NCBI GenBank assembly: GCA_013397455.1
Contig: VYZB01000076.1
Span: 963,522 to 1,027,521, forward strand
Length of the DNA: 64,000 nucleotides
Reading direction: 5' to 3'
Source: Crotophaga sulcirostris
Lineage: Eukaryota; Chordata; Aves; Cuculiformes; Crotophagidae
This document shows, one piece after another, positions 10,862-22,400 of this stretch. The notes under the pieces are model-generated. The model was not told where the DNA came from and did not search any database. It worked only from the letters and a program-made list of their open reading frames with translations. A program made the translations under genes and the position numbers. The number at the start of each line of letters is the position of its first letter. Position 1 is the first letter of the stretch.

Positions 10862-13567
10862 TCCATATGGTGCTGAAAATGATTTCATAGCCTCCGATAC
10901 ACCATTGCTTTCTCATCAGTTTAAAGCCATTGATTGGGCAGTAGGGGTTGAATGAAGTGTGATGGCAGATTTGTTTCTTGAACACAGAAGAGGATATTGG
11001 ATATTCAAACCGCATTTTTTGTTACCTAAATATGAGCCAAAGCTATGACTCACGGAGCTCCATGTTCCCTCTTTAGTTGGTGAAAAGATGTAGGCATAGG
11101 AAGAAGAGCAGTTGAGAGCACCTTAGCTGCTGAGATTTGGCAGCATGAATGCCTCCTGCTTTCCTCCTCTCCCTTAGTGTAGTCAATGCTGAAATAATGC
11201 TGTTAAAGAAGGCTGGTCCAAGGACTATTCACCAACAAAATCCTGTTTAAGCCTCTAAGAAAGGTATTAAATGGGATTTAAGCAATATCTTGGCCTACAC
11301 TGGCCCAGGAAGAATCTCATCCTGAGTTTAAAAAGTGTTTAAAAATATATTTTCAATAATCACATTATAGAATGGTAAGACTAAGCAATAGAAAATGCCT
11401 ATTAAGTTATTGTGTTAAATTGTTGCTGTGCGGAACTGTGCTAACAGTGGGCTTTCTACTTAGTGTTGTGCTCAGCTAATGTGCAAAATTTCTCATTCTA
11501 GGGTATTCCCATAATGAATTTTGTCCCTGCTACATTTGATTTGGGCATAGACTTGTACAGGGAGAAAAGCAGTATCTCTTTCTCCACGTGAAGAACTCTG
11601 TACAGTCTTGCTGCTTTCCAGCAATAGACAATGGTCGTGAAGAAAAGCAAGGGTTATGCATCAGGAGTTCCTATTTCACCTCGTGTTTTTGTCCAAGACT
11701 GCATGGAGAGAAATAGTAATTGGTTGAACTATTTTCTTGCCCACCCAGTTGCACAAGTGTGTTGGAAGAAGAGTCGCTGTGGGCAGTTAGTAATAAATTG
11801 AGTGTATCCCTTGCTTGGGGCTGATCAGTGGGCCCAAGGCACACATTTATTGCCTTTTTGTTCAATATTATTTTATATTTTATTTATCTATTTACTTCCA
11901 TCCCCTCATGTCATGTAATATATAGATTGTAATTATAAATTAGAATGTTTATAATTAGACTTTATTTGGAGATTTTCTGTGGAAGCTTTTGAGTTGTACA
12001 TCAGTTTCAAAATAATTTATTGACCCAGAACACTGTGTTTTGAAAATTAAAAAAAACCCTTACTTTCTGTAGCAAACTAATACTTTGTTTTAAAATGTCA
12101 ACTAGTCATGAAATAAATTACCAAGCTCTGAACATATAATTTCAGATTTGGTTTATACCAAATAAAACTTCTGTCCATGAGCCCTTCCGTTTGTTTTTCT
12201 TGCACATTATTGAGTCATGAAAACCTGTGAGGTTTTGGGTTTCCATCCCAGCTTGGCACAGGACGTTTCTTTTGAAATCTTGGATTTGCACAAGATGGCA
12301 AAAGAATTTGGTATTCAGATGCATGTATAATGACACTACACAAAAAATCAGAGCTTTTTTTCTTCTTGGGCAAGCAAGCATGTTCCAGACCAGATGTTCT
12401 TCCACTGCCTGTTCTTGTGTTTGGCTCTTGGATTTCCCTCCTTTGCCTTTGACAGCATTCTAGTGTGTATGGGGGCCTTTTTGTGCATGGGTGGGATGGG
12501 GAGAGCTGGCTGCTTGCATGGAGGGAAGGGATCATCTAGGTAGCTGCTTTTCTGAGAGCAGAGTGCTTTACTGCTGTGAAGGGGGCAGGGAGGATGGTGG
12601 TTGCCTGAATGGTGAGGTAGGCTGCAAGTGCTGGGGAAGAGGTGCAGGTTTTTCTTTGGAGTGGTGGTCCAGTATATATTTCCTTCTTGCCCTGATGAAT
12701 ATGGGATATCCTGGAGAAAAAAAGATTTTTCTCCTGTGTTACTATTTTCTCTGTATTTCTGCATGCACAGCATCTGTTCCATTCCATAGCCTGGTATATT
12801 ACTTGGAAAACTGCAAATAGTGTGATGAAATTACTTAGCTAGCTATGGCAATATGTGAAATGCCTGTCAAAAGCTATGTGACTGTATATAGGAGGAACAG
12901 GTCTGAATTCTGTGTACACTCAGAACTTGCACTGATTTTAAGGGAAACGTGGGGTGTCTGAACAAAGCAGAATCAAGCAGAGGATACATAGCTTTGAACT
13001 GGTGCAGCTTTTACACTAGAGGTGTATAAAATATTATTGATACTCGAGACTGCACATTCTCTGGTGTGTATGAAGCCAATTGAAAATGTGATACGTGCAA
13101 GATAAAACAAACAGAAGCAATCTTCTGACCCAGCACTGTACAGGTTGTTGCAAATACGAATTCAGTGTGCAACCACTTTGATCAATCCCTATAATATCCA
13201 TTTTCAAAAGAATCATACTAGTTTGTTTATTGATTTGTCACCTATGGATGAGTATTTCTGCCACAGAAATGTTTAAAATGACAGATGTTTAAAATTAGAC
13301 TTGGCAGAGCACTTTGCCTAGAGATTATTCTTGTGAAGTATTGATTCACAGCAGTGCTGTGAGCAGGATTACTGTCCAAATTGGAAAAGCCAGCCGAAGA
13401 GAGGTCTTTATCCCTTAATAACAATTAGCTCCTTTCTTAGAGGGAGACAGCTGACTGAAGCAAAAGAAAGCTGCAAAATGTCGGGCAACCAGGGAATCTA
13501 AGGCCTGTTCTTCAGGGATGTGGGCTGCAGGGGAAACGAAGGAAAAAAGAGCAAAGCATAAAGAAAG

Positions 13568-13813
13568 ATGTTTTTCTGGAACTGGAAACTGGACATGCTG
13601 GTGCTGTTTATGTTACTAATAATCAGGTTCTCTGAGGAACTGGATCGCACTCGTCTCTCTCTTCTTGGGCTTTCACCCACCAGCTGCCTGATTGATCAGA
13701 AAAACCTAACGGCGGGCGTGTTGCCTGCTGTCCATTTAGCCTTGAAACACTTACGCAAGCATTCATGGATGCTGAAGAACTATGAACTCCAGGTATCATT
13801 CCATGACACACAG
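13568..13813 (+). CDS. GABA-B receptor subunit 2-like, first coding exon
   Basis: First 82 codons of a class C G-protein-coupled receptor. After the ATG, residues 11-19 are a hydrophobic signal-peptide core (LVLFMLLII), with likely cleavage near residue 22. Residues 30-38 (LSLLGLSPT) are the first beta strand of the Venus-flytrap ligand-binding domain. Residues 46-48 (NLT) form an N-glycosylation sequon. Residues 50-60 (GVLPAVHLALK) open the first helix, and the exon ends at residues 80-82 (DTQ). GABBR2 has PLSIMGL, GVLPAVELAI and LYDTE at the same places and, as far as I recall, the same phase-0 exon boundary. The donor CAG|GTAAAT at 13,814 is near consensus; read-through meets a stop within ten codons. 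Identity to GABBR2, by my hand alignment, is only about 40% over the flytrap part, so I infer a paralogue rather than GABBR2, which is highly conserved between birds and mammals. The product would be a membrane receptor subunit; its ligand and partner are unknown. No downstream exon was found in the window. Confidence 0.75.
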
Positions 13814-16800
13814 GTAAATGGACGTAGGTGTAGAGTTGTGTAATGTTTGAGCCTCCTCTGTGATCACGCTTTTGAAGAGCATGCGACTGAATCCCTTCCT
13901 GGTGAATCCCGCTCTGCTGAAATACAGCAAATGTGGCTTCCTGGGAAAGTTTTGGCTGTTAGGTAGATGCCTGATTGTAACGAGGATCTTACAGTGCAGT
14001 CGTGCCCTGCTGGTGCTAGAAATAGGAATAAAGAGCGTGCGGATTAGGAGGAATGGCAAACTCCTATGGCTCTTCAGGTGTTTCTGAGGTACGCAGCAAG
14101 TGTTCCCCAAATCCGTGGTTTGCTGAGTTGCTTTGTTCCTCTGTACTGTCTTCTGAATCTTGCTCTTTTTGCTTTCTCTGGTGATAGCTGCCTTCTATGT
14201 CTGCTTCTGTGTGAGCAGGAGAGAGCTTTGTGCTGTGCCATCCAGGCAGGGCGTTTGCCTGTGTAAAGCCTTGCTTGCTGGTTCAGGGAAGAGTTAAGGG
14301 CTGATACAAAAGGTTAGGGCTCTGAGGAGCTAGGTAAAAAGAGCATTGAGATGGTATCTGTCAAATGTACTTTCAAATTTGAGAAAAGCTGTGTTCTTTA
14401 CTTTTGATTCTGGGACTGAGGTATCTCTTTATCTTCGGCGCAGAAATTAAATCAAGACAATTAATTTCTGAGGCCCGTCTCTTAAGCTGACCAAATGTGA
14501 CAAAATTAAGAGGAAATACTCACATTTCAGGGTGATCTGGGACTGTAACCTCTGTTCTTAAGGAGATATTCAATGATCTGAACTTCTGTCTCCCATACCG
14601 GAGACATGTTGTGGAGCAGATGCCCTCAGACTCATACACACTTAACATGCATGTGTGCATACAGGCTCCATGTACAGTAGTAAATTGCTTAATATTTTGA
14701 AGTTGCAAAGTACCACATCTGCATATAGTTGCTTATCTATAAACCTTTAAACATAGACTATGCTGTTATGATTAAATTATTAAAATTTGACATTATTACA
14801 CCAATAACAGTTGCACTGCATTATGCAATGGGGAGAAGGTATTATATGTCTTCTTTTGAAGCTCTAGAAAATTATCCAAGGGAGGAATTCTAATGTAATT
14901 TTAATTGTGCATGAGTTCATAAGCACTTGTGTAATTTTTGTAGTGCTTACACATAACAAACATGATCTCCTATGCTATAAAGGTACTTGAGGATAGGTTC
15001 TATGTTTAATGATGTAACACAAATGTGTCAACTGCATATACTCATTACGAAAAGTTCTGTTATGTAAATTTTAATACAATTCACTGTTTTATTTATTTGT
15101 TTATAAGGTCCTACTGGATATGTAATTATAGATATGCAGTCCTGAAAAATGTATGTGTGTCAGTTCATATTGTAAAAAGATGAAGATGTGCAGTAGCATT
15201 TCATTTTAAATAACCGTAAAGCGTAGAGTTTAAGTGGGCAGCAATTAAAACATACTGACATTTGCTGAGATTCAGTGCTTTTAATCCTGTTTCATTTGGT
15301 CTGAGAGGATGTAGGTGGATGTTTATTTGTTAATTGTGTTTGCATAGTTTCCAGTTCAAGCAGCAACTCCAAAATACTTTTCCCCACATAAACATTCAGT
15401 AGATTTGAATTGCAGAACTGCTGTTCAGTTGCACTGACCTCTACAATTTTAACTGAAATATTGAAGTAATCTGTGATTATCTTTTTGAAATAACTCCTGG
15501 CAAAAGACATGTCATGATAACTTGTAAGAGTTTTAACGTGTGGGCATTGAGTTTTCTGCTTTTTCTTCTTGGTTCTGAGAGTAGAGCACATAGTCTCGAG
15601 CTTTAAGTACTGATTACAGAGAAGCTACAGAGGTCCTTGGATTTAATAATTTCTCAGAGACAGTATGGATGTGAGAGAGCTGATTCTGTTTATTACTGTT
15701 ATGAGCCCAAATCTGCCATATGTGACCTTATACAACCTTTCAATTAACTTTATTTTTAAGTAGAAAATACGGCTGCTTCCCTCTTTGAATGTGAGATCAT
15801 TCAGGAGTTGGACAGATAATTGACTTTTTGGCATAGTTAACTAGGAGGGGAGAAAAGATACATCCAAAAATATTTGTGTTGCTTTTGCTGAAATAAGAAA
15901 TGGAAAGAAGTCATGTCACCCGATAAATAATGTTTCACAGGGCTTGAACAGCACTGTATCTTCATTCGTATGCACAGGGGAGCAGGGTTGCACTCTGTCC
16001 TGTGCCCCTGGGGCTTTGAATCCACTTCCTCTGCCTTCCATGAGAGAGCACTGCCCTACTGCATGATAGGGAGTTTTGGGAAGGGTTCTCAGTCTTTTGC
16101 TTTGTTACTGTTTTATTTCAGCTAATTAAGCTGTCACTAGTCCAGAATGTGAATGGTAACTATGAGGCAGCTGTCTGAGTTCTTTGTATTAAATGAAGCT
16201 GTTTCAGCAGGAACCTTTGGGAAAACTTTTTTGAGCGGAGTACTTCATAACCTGGTGACTTTGGCACTGAGCTGAGAACTGAATGCTTTCTTTGACTGAT
16301 TTCTTTCAGGTCTCTTACGGTTTAACATGTGTTTCCTAATTACTATGTTGTCAATTCCTTGGAAGTGGGAAATCCTTGAACACTCATGACGTAGCACTTC
16401 CATGTAAAAATATGCTTAAATATTCACTTAGAATGAAGATCAGGCAAATGAAAATGATCTTCTTGTTTGGTAGATGGCTACTTGTCTCTCAAATGGTATA
16501 TCTATGTCTGCAATGTTTATTCTATTATATTTTCCAGATGGACAGTGTTAGCAGGCCTGATATGTCCCTCTTTTCCAGATACCCCAAGGAAGGGTATCTT
16601 TGAGGGGGGGTCTGATGTGTTTCCTTCCTCTAACTGAAACAGGGCTGAACTTGGATTGTGTGGGGAGTTGGACAAAACATATGGGAAGGCCGAAAAAACA
16701 CAGATTTATGAATCCAACCATGGAGAAGCTTTTTAGTGTAGTAGGGGAAATTATGCCCTTGAGATTTTTACCCATGGGGGTGGGCAACCAGGTATAATTG

Positions 16801-18527
16801 AGCTGTCTGCTTGTCACTGTATTTCTGTCTTTCACCATATGGCTGACATCTGGAGGTTCTCCTTCTGCGCCATCCTCAGGGTGACCAGGCTAGTGGATTC
16901 TTACAGGCTTAGGCAAATCTAAAAATAGGTTCACTGATGGATAAAGAACAATGTTTTGGTTCTTCAAAATTATTTTTCTGTTCTTACCTAGTTTTCTGTG
17001 TGTTAGTAGCCAATACAAGGACTGCAAAACTCGTGCCTTGATTAGCAATGATGTTAACAGGAAATATTCACTTACTGTAACTGGGACATAGCTTGAGCAT
17101 GCAAATAGACTTAACTCTACTGCTGGGATTTTCTGAGTACTGTTGATTTGCACTTAGACTGCTTGTTGACACTTGACTGCGTCTATCCCAATGTGCATCA
17201 TCTCTGACAGGGATGATACAACATGTCCCTTAAAGGCTGGTTGTCTTTTCTGTGGTAATAAACTGGTTCCTTTGTAATGGAGTGACACAATAACATGATA
17301 GCTGTGTGTCAGCTTATTTAAGGCATACCTTTATGTGCTTATTCAAAAAAACCCCAAACAGCAATGGAACAGTCACTGAAAATGACATTGATAAGCAAAT
17401 TATTTCTACAGTGGAAATCTCAAAGCATGCTTGTTTTTTTATCCTACCTAAATAAGAAAAAAACATTCTACTTAAGACTTAAGATGCAGTAAACTGAAGC
17501 ATTGTGCTAAGTTTTCTGGATTGTATGTGCACAGGACATTCTACTTAAAAGCAAGTAAAAGAATAGACATTTTGCAATGGCGTTAACATATAACATCATT
17601 TATTAATTACAGTATTAATTCATAAACACAAAATGTGTTGGTTTTCATATGTGCAACTCATTGCATATGATCTGTAACTCCATCTTGTACATTCACGTCT
17701 TCTGAGATGCTCTATGAAAGGCATAGGAAACAGAAGCATCATGTGATTCATGTTTGGTGAAGGCTTGACCTGTTGGAAACTTTTGTAAATTGGTGTCCTA
17801 GAAAGTTATTAGGAGAACATATGTTTGGTAAGTCAGTTCTTGACATCTAACATTCACATGAGCAAGGTATTGTATTTTGCCTCTTAGAGAATACAGATTC
17901 TCAATATGGTATCGTAGGCATGAAAATTGTGAACCATAGAACACTTGTCAAATGCTAATTTTAGCTTTCCTAAACTGCTGTATCAGTATCCCTATTATTA
18001 GAACTGTCTAACTGAAAACAAGAAGAAAAGGTGTTCTGTTACCTATTTTTTCCCTCTAAAAAAGTCTTTATTGTGATTCCTGGCAATAGCTCTTTGTTTT
18101 ATAAATCATATATTTAAGTAAAAGAATAAGTAGATGAGCCTGACTGAATTCCTTATAACCTATTCTTGTGAACCTCCACCAAAGGTATCCAGTTTCAGTT
18201 TTATTCTAATGTTTCACTTTCCAGTGCAGCAGAGGTTGAGAGAAGTACAAAGGGTATGCAACAATTGCCTTATGTTAACCCTTTTAAAATGTTATTTAAA
18301 CAAATTCTCATATAGCAAAAGAAATGGAGTCATTTCTATCTTTTGGCCCTAAAGGACTCTTTATTCATTGATACAATTCTTGTCTTTTTACTCCATCTTC
18401 TTGATGTTACCCTTCTTTTATTTCAGGCCCTTGAAGTTGCTCGGTATATATGGGTGGTGCATATGCAGACATCTGATGTGAGAAAAATTATTTGGGTTTG
18501 GCATTTTTTTATTTTCCTGTTACTACT
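13814..18527. other. Intron 1 of the receptor-like gene (first part)
   Basis: Starts with the donor GTAAAT. The sequence is AT-rich and holds no recognisable exon or repeat. I looked for the expected next exon of a GABBR2-type gene (a leading Cys, then a block like FGG.CPS.T and W.L.Q before the donor) and did not see it. Open frames here are short and unlike known proteins. Confidence 0.5.
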
Positions 18528-18863
18528 TGTCATGGTTTAGCCCCAGCCCATCTTGATTGGCAGCTGAATGTGAGCAGTAGTGTTCACAATTCCTTCCCCT
18601 CCCAACTAGGGAAAGAGGAAAGGGAAATGTGAGAAAAAGACTGGTGGGTTGGAAACTGAAATTAAAACAGTCTTAATGCAGCAACAATAATAATAAATAA
18701 ATACTGTTAATAAGAAAATAGTAAAATATATACAAATATGGAAAATTACTCCCCCCCAATGACTATGTTGCCACAGATGCTGCAGAGCAGGCTTGGGGGA
18801 AGGTCCTGGGCTGGATTCAATGGCAGGAGGGAGCTGGACTCCAGGGATGCTCGGAGCTGAGAT

Positions 18864-18929
<66 letters not shown>

Positions 18930-19400
18930 AAGACAGACGAGCTGGGATCAGGGGGAAAAAGACAGATGAAGTCTGTATTGGATGTTGACCATTGAAGAAG
19001 AGAGTTTGACCCTCGTGATCCCTCAGTTTTATATTGAGTATGACGCATATGGGATGGAATACTCTGTTGGTCAGTTTTGGGTCACCAGTCTTGTCCACTC
19101 CTCCCTGCAGTGCTCCTTTCATTTACGATGTTCTGCCAGCTTGAGGATGGCCTTGGTTTCTGTAGGAAAAAGCAAGCCAGAGGCAACTGCAGGCTCAAAC
19201 CCTGAGCCCGGAGAGTCTACTCAGGGGCGAACTGCTGGGCTACTGCCAGCCCACCAGAACATCAAAACACTGCTTTTGAGACAAATGGAATTTGAGCAGA
19301 GGAGTTGGTTGGTGGATCAAGTGAGGGTTGACAATCCCAGAGAGGGGCTTGATGCTGTGAAGCTGGAGATGTTTCCAGGCATGTCCAGGACAGAAAGGCT
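18528..19400 (-). mobile_element. Endogenous retrovirus LTR (apparently solo), minus strand
   Basis: The left end (TGTCATGGTTTAGCCCCAGC) and the block 'gtatgacgcatatgggatgg' followed by 'aatactctgttggtcagttt' match a widespread bird LTR family. On the minus strand that family runs from its U3 through 'tgacccaaactggcca', 'ggtattccata', a TATA box and R/U5 to an end in 'aaaccatgaca'. Here the minus-strand TATA region is CAATATAAAACTG (19,024-19,036), and the R/U5 end at 18,528 reads GGGGCTAAACCATGACA. The far boundary near 19.4 kb is uncertain, and I found no target-site duplication. No gag, pol or env remnant is recognisable next to it, so I infer a solo LTR. A long G run interrupts it. Confidence 0.7.
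18865..18928. repeat. 64-base G homopolymer
   Basis: An uninterrupted run of 64 G lies inside the LTR, downstream of the TATA box in the LTR's own orientation (a C run on its sense strand). Related LTRs have a short C or G tract near this place, so this looks like an expansion of it. It may be genuine or an assembly artefact. It also creates meaningless polyproline frames on the minus strand. Confidence 0.95.
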
Positions 19401-22400
19401 CTGCTAAGACTAGGCTACATCTGACCTGGGTTTGGAGGCCTGGACCGGGGATAACTCCCTTCAACTAGTGAGGTGGGATTTCCTGTACCATCAAGGAGTA
19501 GGCACTTCTATGTGGAAAAATTCATCTGACCTATTTTAGGCGACTATTTTAAGATAAAAAGAATTGTATCCTAAAGAAAGCTTATTTCTCTCTGTGAAGT
19601 ATAAAGGGAGCCTCAGCTGACTAGTATAGATGTAGATGTCTCCTATGTGGAAATCTGGATTGCGTCAGCTAAGCCTACCCTAGATGTCTGTGGGAATTTT
19701 AATGTAAAAAGCTGTAGTAACAATGTATTTGCATCACTTCTGGCTTCCAGTGGGATTTCAGCAGGCAGTCCAGAGAACTCACTTCCCACCACCCCCACTT
19801 CATCTTGAGTGGTTACAAAAAAATCCTTCTTTGGTCTCTCATGGCTGTCCAAAAAATCTGGAAACCAGGTCAGCGAAGCTGTATCATGCGCAGGGAACTG
19901 GGGTGGTGGCAGTGCTGTGGTTGGGCATGAAGACTGGGAAGCTGCTCCATCCCCGGCCTGTGGGCACCCAGGCCGCCCCTCACTTGAGCTGATGGAGGGC
20001 TTGCTGTTGCCATGTGGCACCTGGCCGTGGCGTGGGTATGCCTCCCCATTCGTAGCTTATTCATAGAGGAAATTTTGTGACGCTGGTTTATCCTGCTCTC
20101 TGGTTTTGCTTTTAGCTCTTGTGTAAGGAGAAAATTCACGCATAGCACAATTTCTTTCAAAACCGCAAGGGCTGTGAAATCACATTACTAGCACCGAGCC
20201 TTAATTTGAAAAGCCAAAGGAAGGAGAGTTTAGATTGCCTTGACAGTGTTTTTTAAATGACATGCACTTATGTTTTCCTTTCGAAATGGATTTCTATTGA
20301 GATAGTAGAGAGGTTTGAACTATATTGCACATTAAAATTCAAAATAAAAAAAGTCAAAATTTAAATGACTGGTTTTTTATGAGGATTAAACATTTCAGTC
20401 AATACAAAATGGATTATTTTCAAAATTCTCTTTCATGAAGAAATTCAGTGTTTGGGATTTTCTGTTCCTAATATGAAAAACCCTTGCAGAATTCTTCACA
20501 AAATCACTTGCTCCTTTTCTGCATTTCCCTGCTCATGTCTCCTCATGGATGTTTTGCTCATGTGATATCCTACACAGATATATATTTTATAGTCTTTAGT
20601 GTAAAAGTTTCACAAAATGCCTCTTTTCAGATTCTAAAATGAAAGATCCATCAGTGCATTTAAGTACACTTTGTTTAGGGCAACTGTAGTGCAAGTTTTT
20701 ATGCTGATATGTTTTGGTTGAATGAATCCAAGTCTCTGGTGAATACTATTGCTCTTGGAGCAATTTAAATGATTCTGATTTGTGATTTGTGCAGTCAGCC
20801 TCTAAAGAAATACCATTGGTGATGTCTTCATTCTGCTGTCATTCTTGGACACATCTTGCAGTTTTCTTAGCTTTTACTGTAGAACAGTGATAAAGCCATG
20901 CAGGGAGCAGTTTTGCTTTTGAAGGCAAGGAATTTTTTTAAAAAATAATTGTTAAGTTCTTGATCATTTGCAGGTAGGCTAAAGTGTGGCCGCCTCGCAG
21001 ATTGTTCTGAGGTGGTGAATTGCTGGACAACTAATACTGCATCAGGAGACTAAGTAAGATTCGTTGAAGTAAATAAGAGTTGGTCAGATCTCTTGATTGA
21101 TTCGAGTACATCTGGTGAAAGAGTAAACACTGATTTTGCATAAAAATTAAAGTTTATCCCTCCCCCCTTTTTTTAATAGGCAATCTTTTAAAACAAAAAT
21201 GTCTTTCACTTGCCCACACCATCTATCCATGCCAGATACCAACTGATACTAAAATGTTAGAAACATTTTCTTGTTTGACAGAGGCATAGTAAATACTTTA
21301 AACATACAGAAGGAATCTGGGATAAAGAGGGAATGAAGCAGTGTTATCTGAGGCTTTTCATATGCAGTTCTTCTGGTTATTCTCCAAATATTCTGTGTCA
21401 ATCATAGTCAAAGTACTCAGTCATGCTGTCCATTTCCTCCGCCTGTGGCTGCTATCCTCATTTCCCACTGCAGGGGTCTTCTTGCTCACAGTTAGCATAT
21501 GTGTTATCTGGGCTCACATCATTACTGCTCCAGAGCTCCTTTCTCCTGCCCGTGACTGCTGACTCCGAGCGCCCTGTGCCTTCTCATCTGCCCACAGTAA
21601 GCGGGAGAGGCAGGGATCCAAGAGAGAGGAGTCATCAACAGGAGGCTCATGAAATGTTGTGAAGTGGAAGTAGGCGTTTCACAGGATTTTAAAAAGAGAA
21701 GGAACAGGAAAAAGTGTCACCCTAATATCTCATGAGCAATTTCCAAGCACAGGAATCCTTTAGGAGTATATGGCTTGGTACCATCTAAACCACAAGAACT
21801 TTAAAGACCCAAATGTTGTGAACAGAGTGCTGCATTTGAAGAAGTGGGGTTTGACGCCATAGTAAGGGATGTTGGCTTCAGAGGTATTTAGTAACAGGAA
21901 GAAGAGAGAAATGCATTTGTATTCAGATTTTTATTTGGAGTTGGCTTCTTGTTGCTGAGTGGAGCCAGTCTTGCTGCAGAACTTTATGGAGAGTATTTCA
22001 TAGATTGCAAGCAGAAATCAAAAATTTTCTTAAAATGTTATTAAGGAAAACCATGAGGTTTTTTGTGATTTTTCTCAATTTTGTGATTAAATGATGTCCA
22101 GCTAAATATTTGTTCATTTTTACTATGAAGGCAGGTATATTGGATTACATTCACCATTTTGTTCCAATGTTGTTCCAATACCAAGCCAATATTAATGGAA
22201 ATAAGAATTCCTCAATACATAAGAAAACTCACATGGCGATCTGACAGGCAGCTGGAATTGGTTTATAATATTCATGATATCTATTAAATTATTAAAACCT
22301 CACTGATACAAGCAGTCATGTACGTACTTCCCATTACGATGGGAAGAATACTCTTCATCTGATTCCCATTTACCCAAAGGACTGTGTTAGTGAATGTTGA

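Larger units (their letters stand above)
881..13500. other. Non-coding stretch upstream of the receptor exon
   Basis: AT-rich sequence with no open frame that resembles a protein. The only structure I can support is listed separately: a palindromic amniote-repeat relic near 2.9 kb, old antisense CR1 pieces near 6.6 and 9.0 kb, a second palindromic relic near 8.2 kb and a 15-base tandem duplication near 10.84 kb. If the CpG island is the promoter of the GABBR2-like gene, this is its 5' intron; otherwise it is intergenic. Confidence 0.6.

Noticed and set aside
12142..12820. Several overlapping frames on both strands, up to 144 codons
   Set aside because: They overlap in opposing frames, are rich in biased residues and match no known family; probably chance.
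18746..19122. Two minus-strand frames of about 100 codons with long polyproline runs
   Set aside because: They are the translation of the C run opposite the 64-base G homopolymer inside the LTR; not genes.
19723..20160. GC-rich block with overlapping frames on both strands
   Set aside because: No domain or retroviral motif could be recognised, so I did not call a gene or internal retroviral region.
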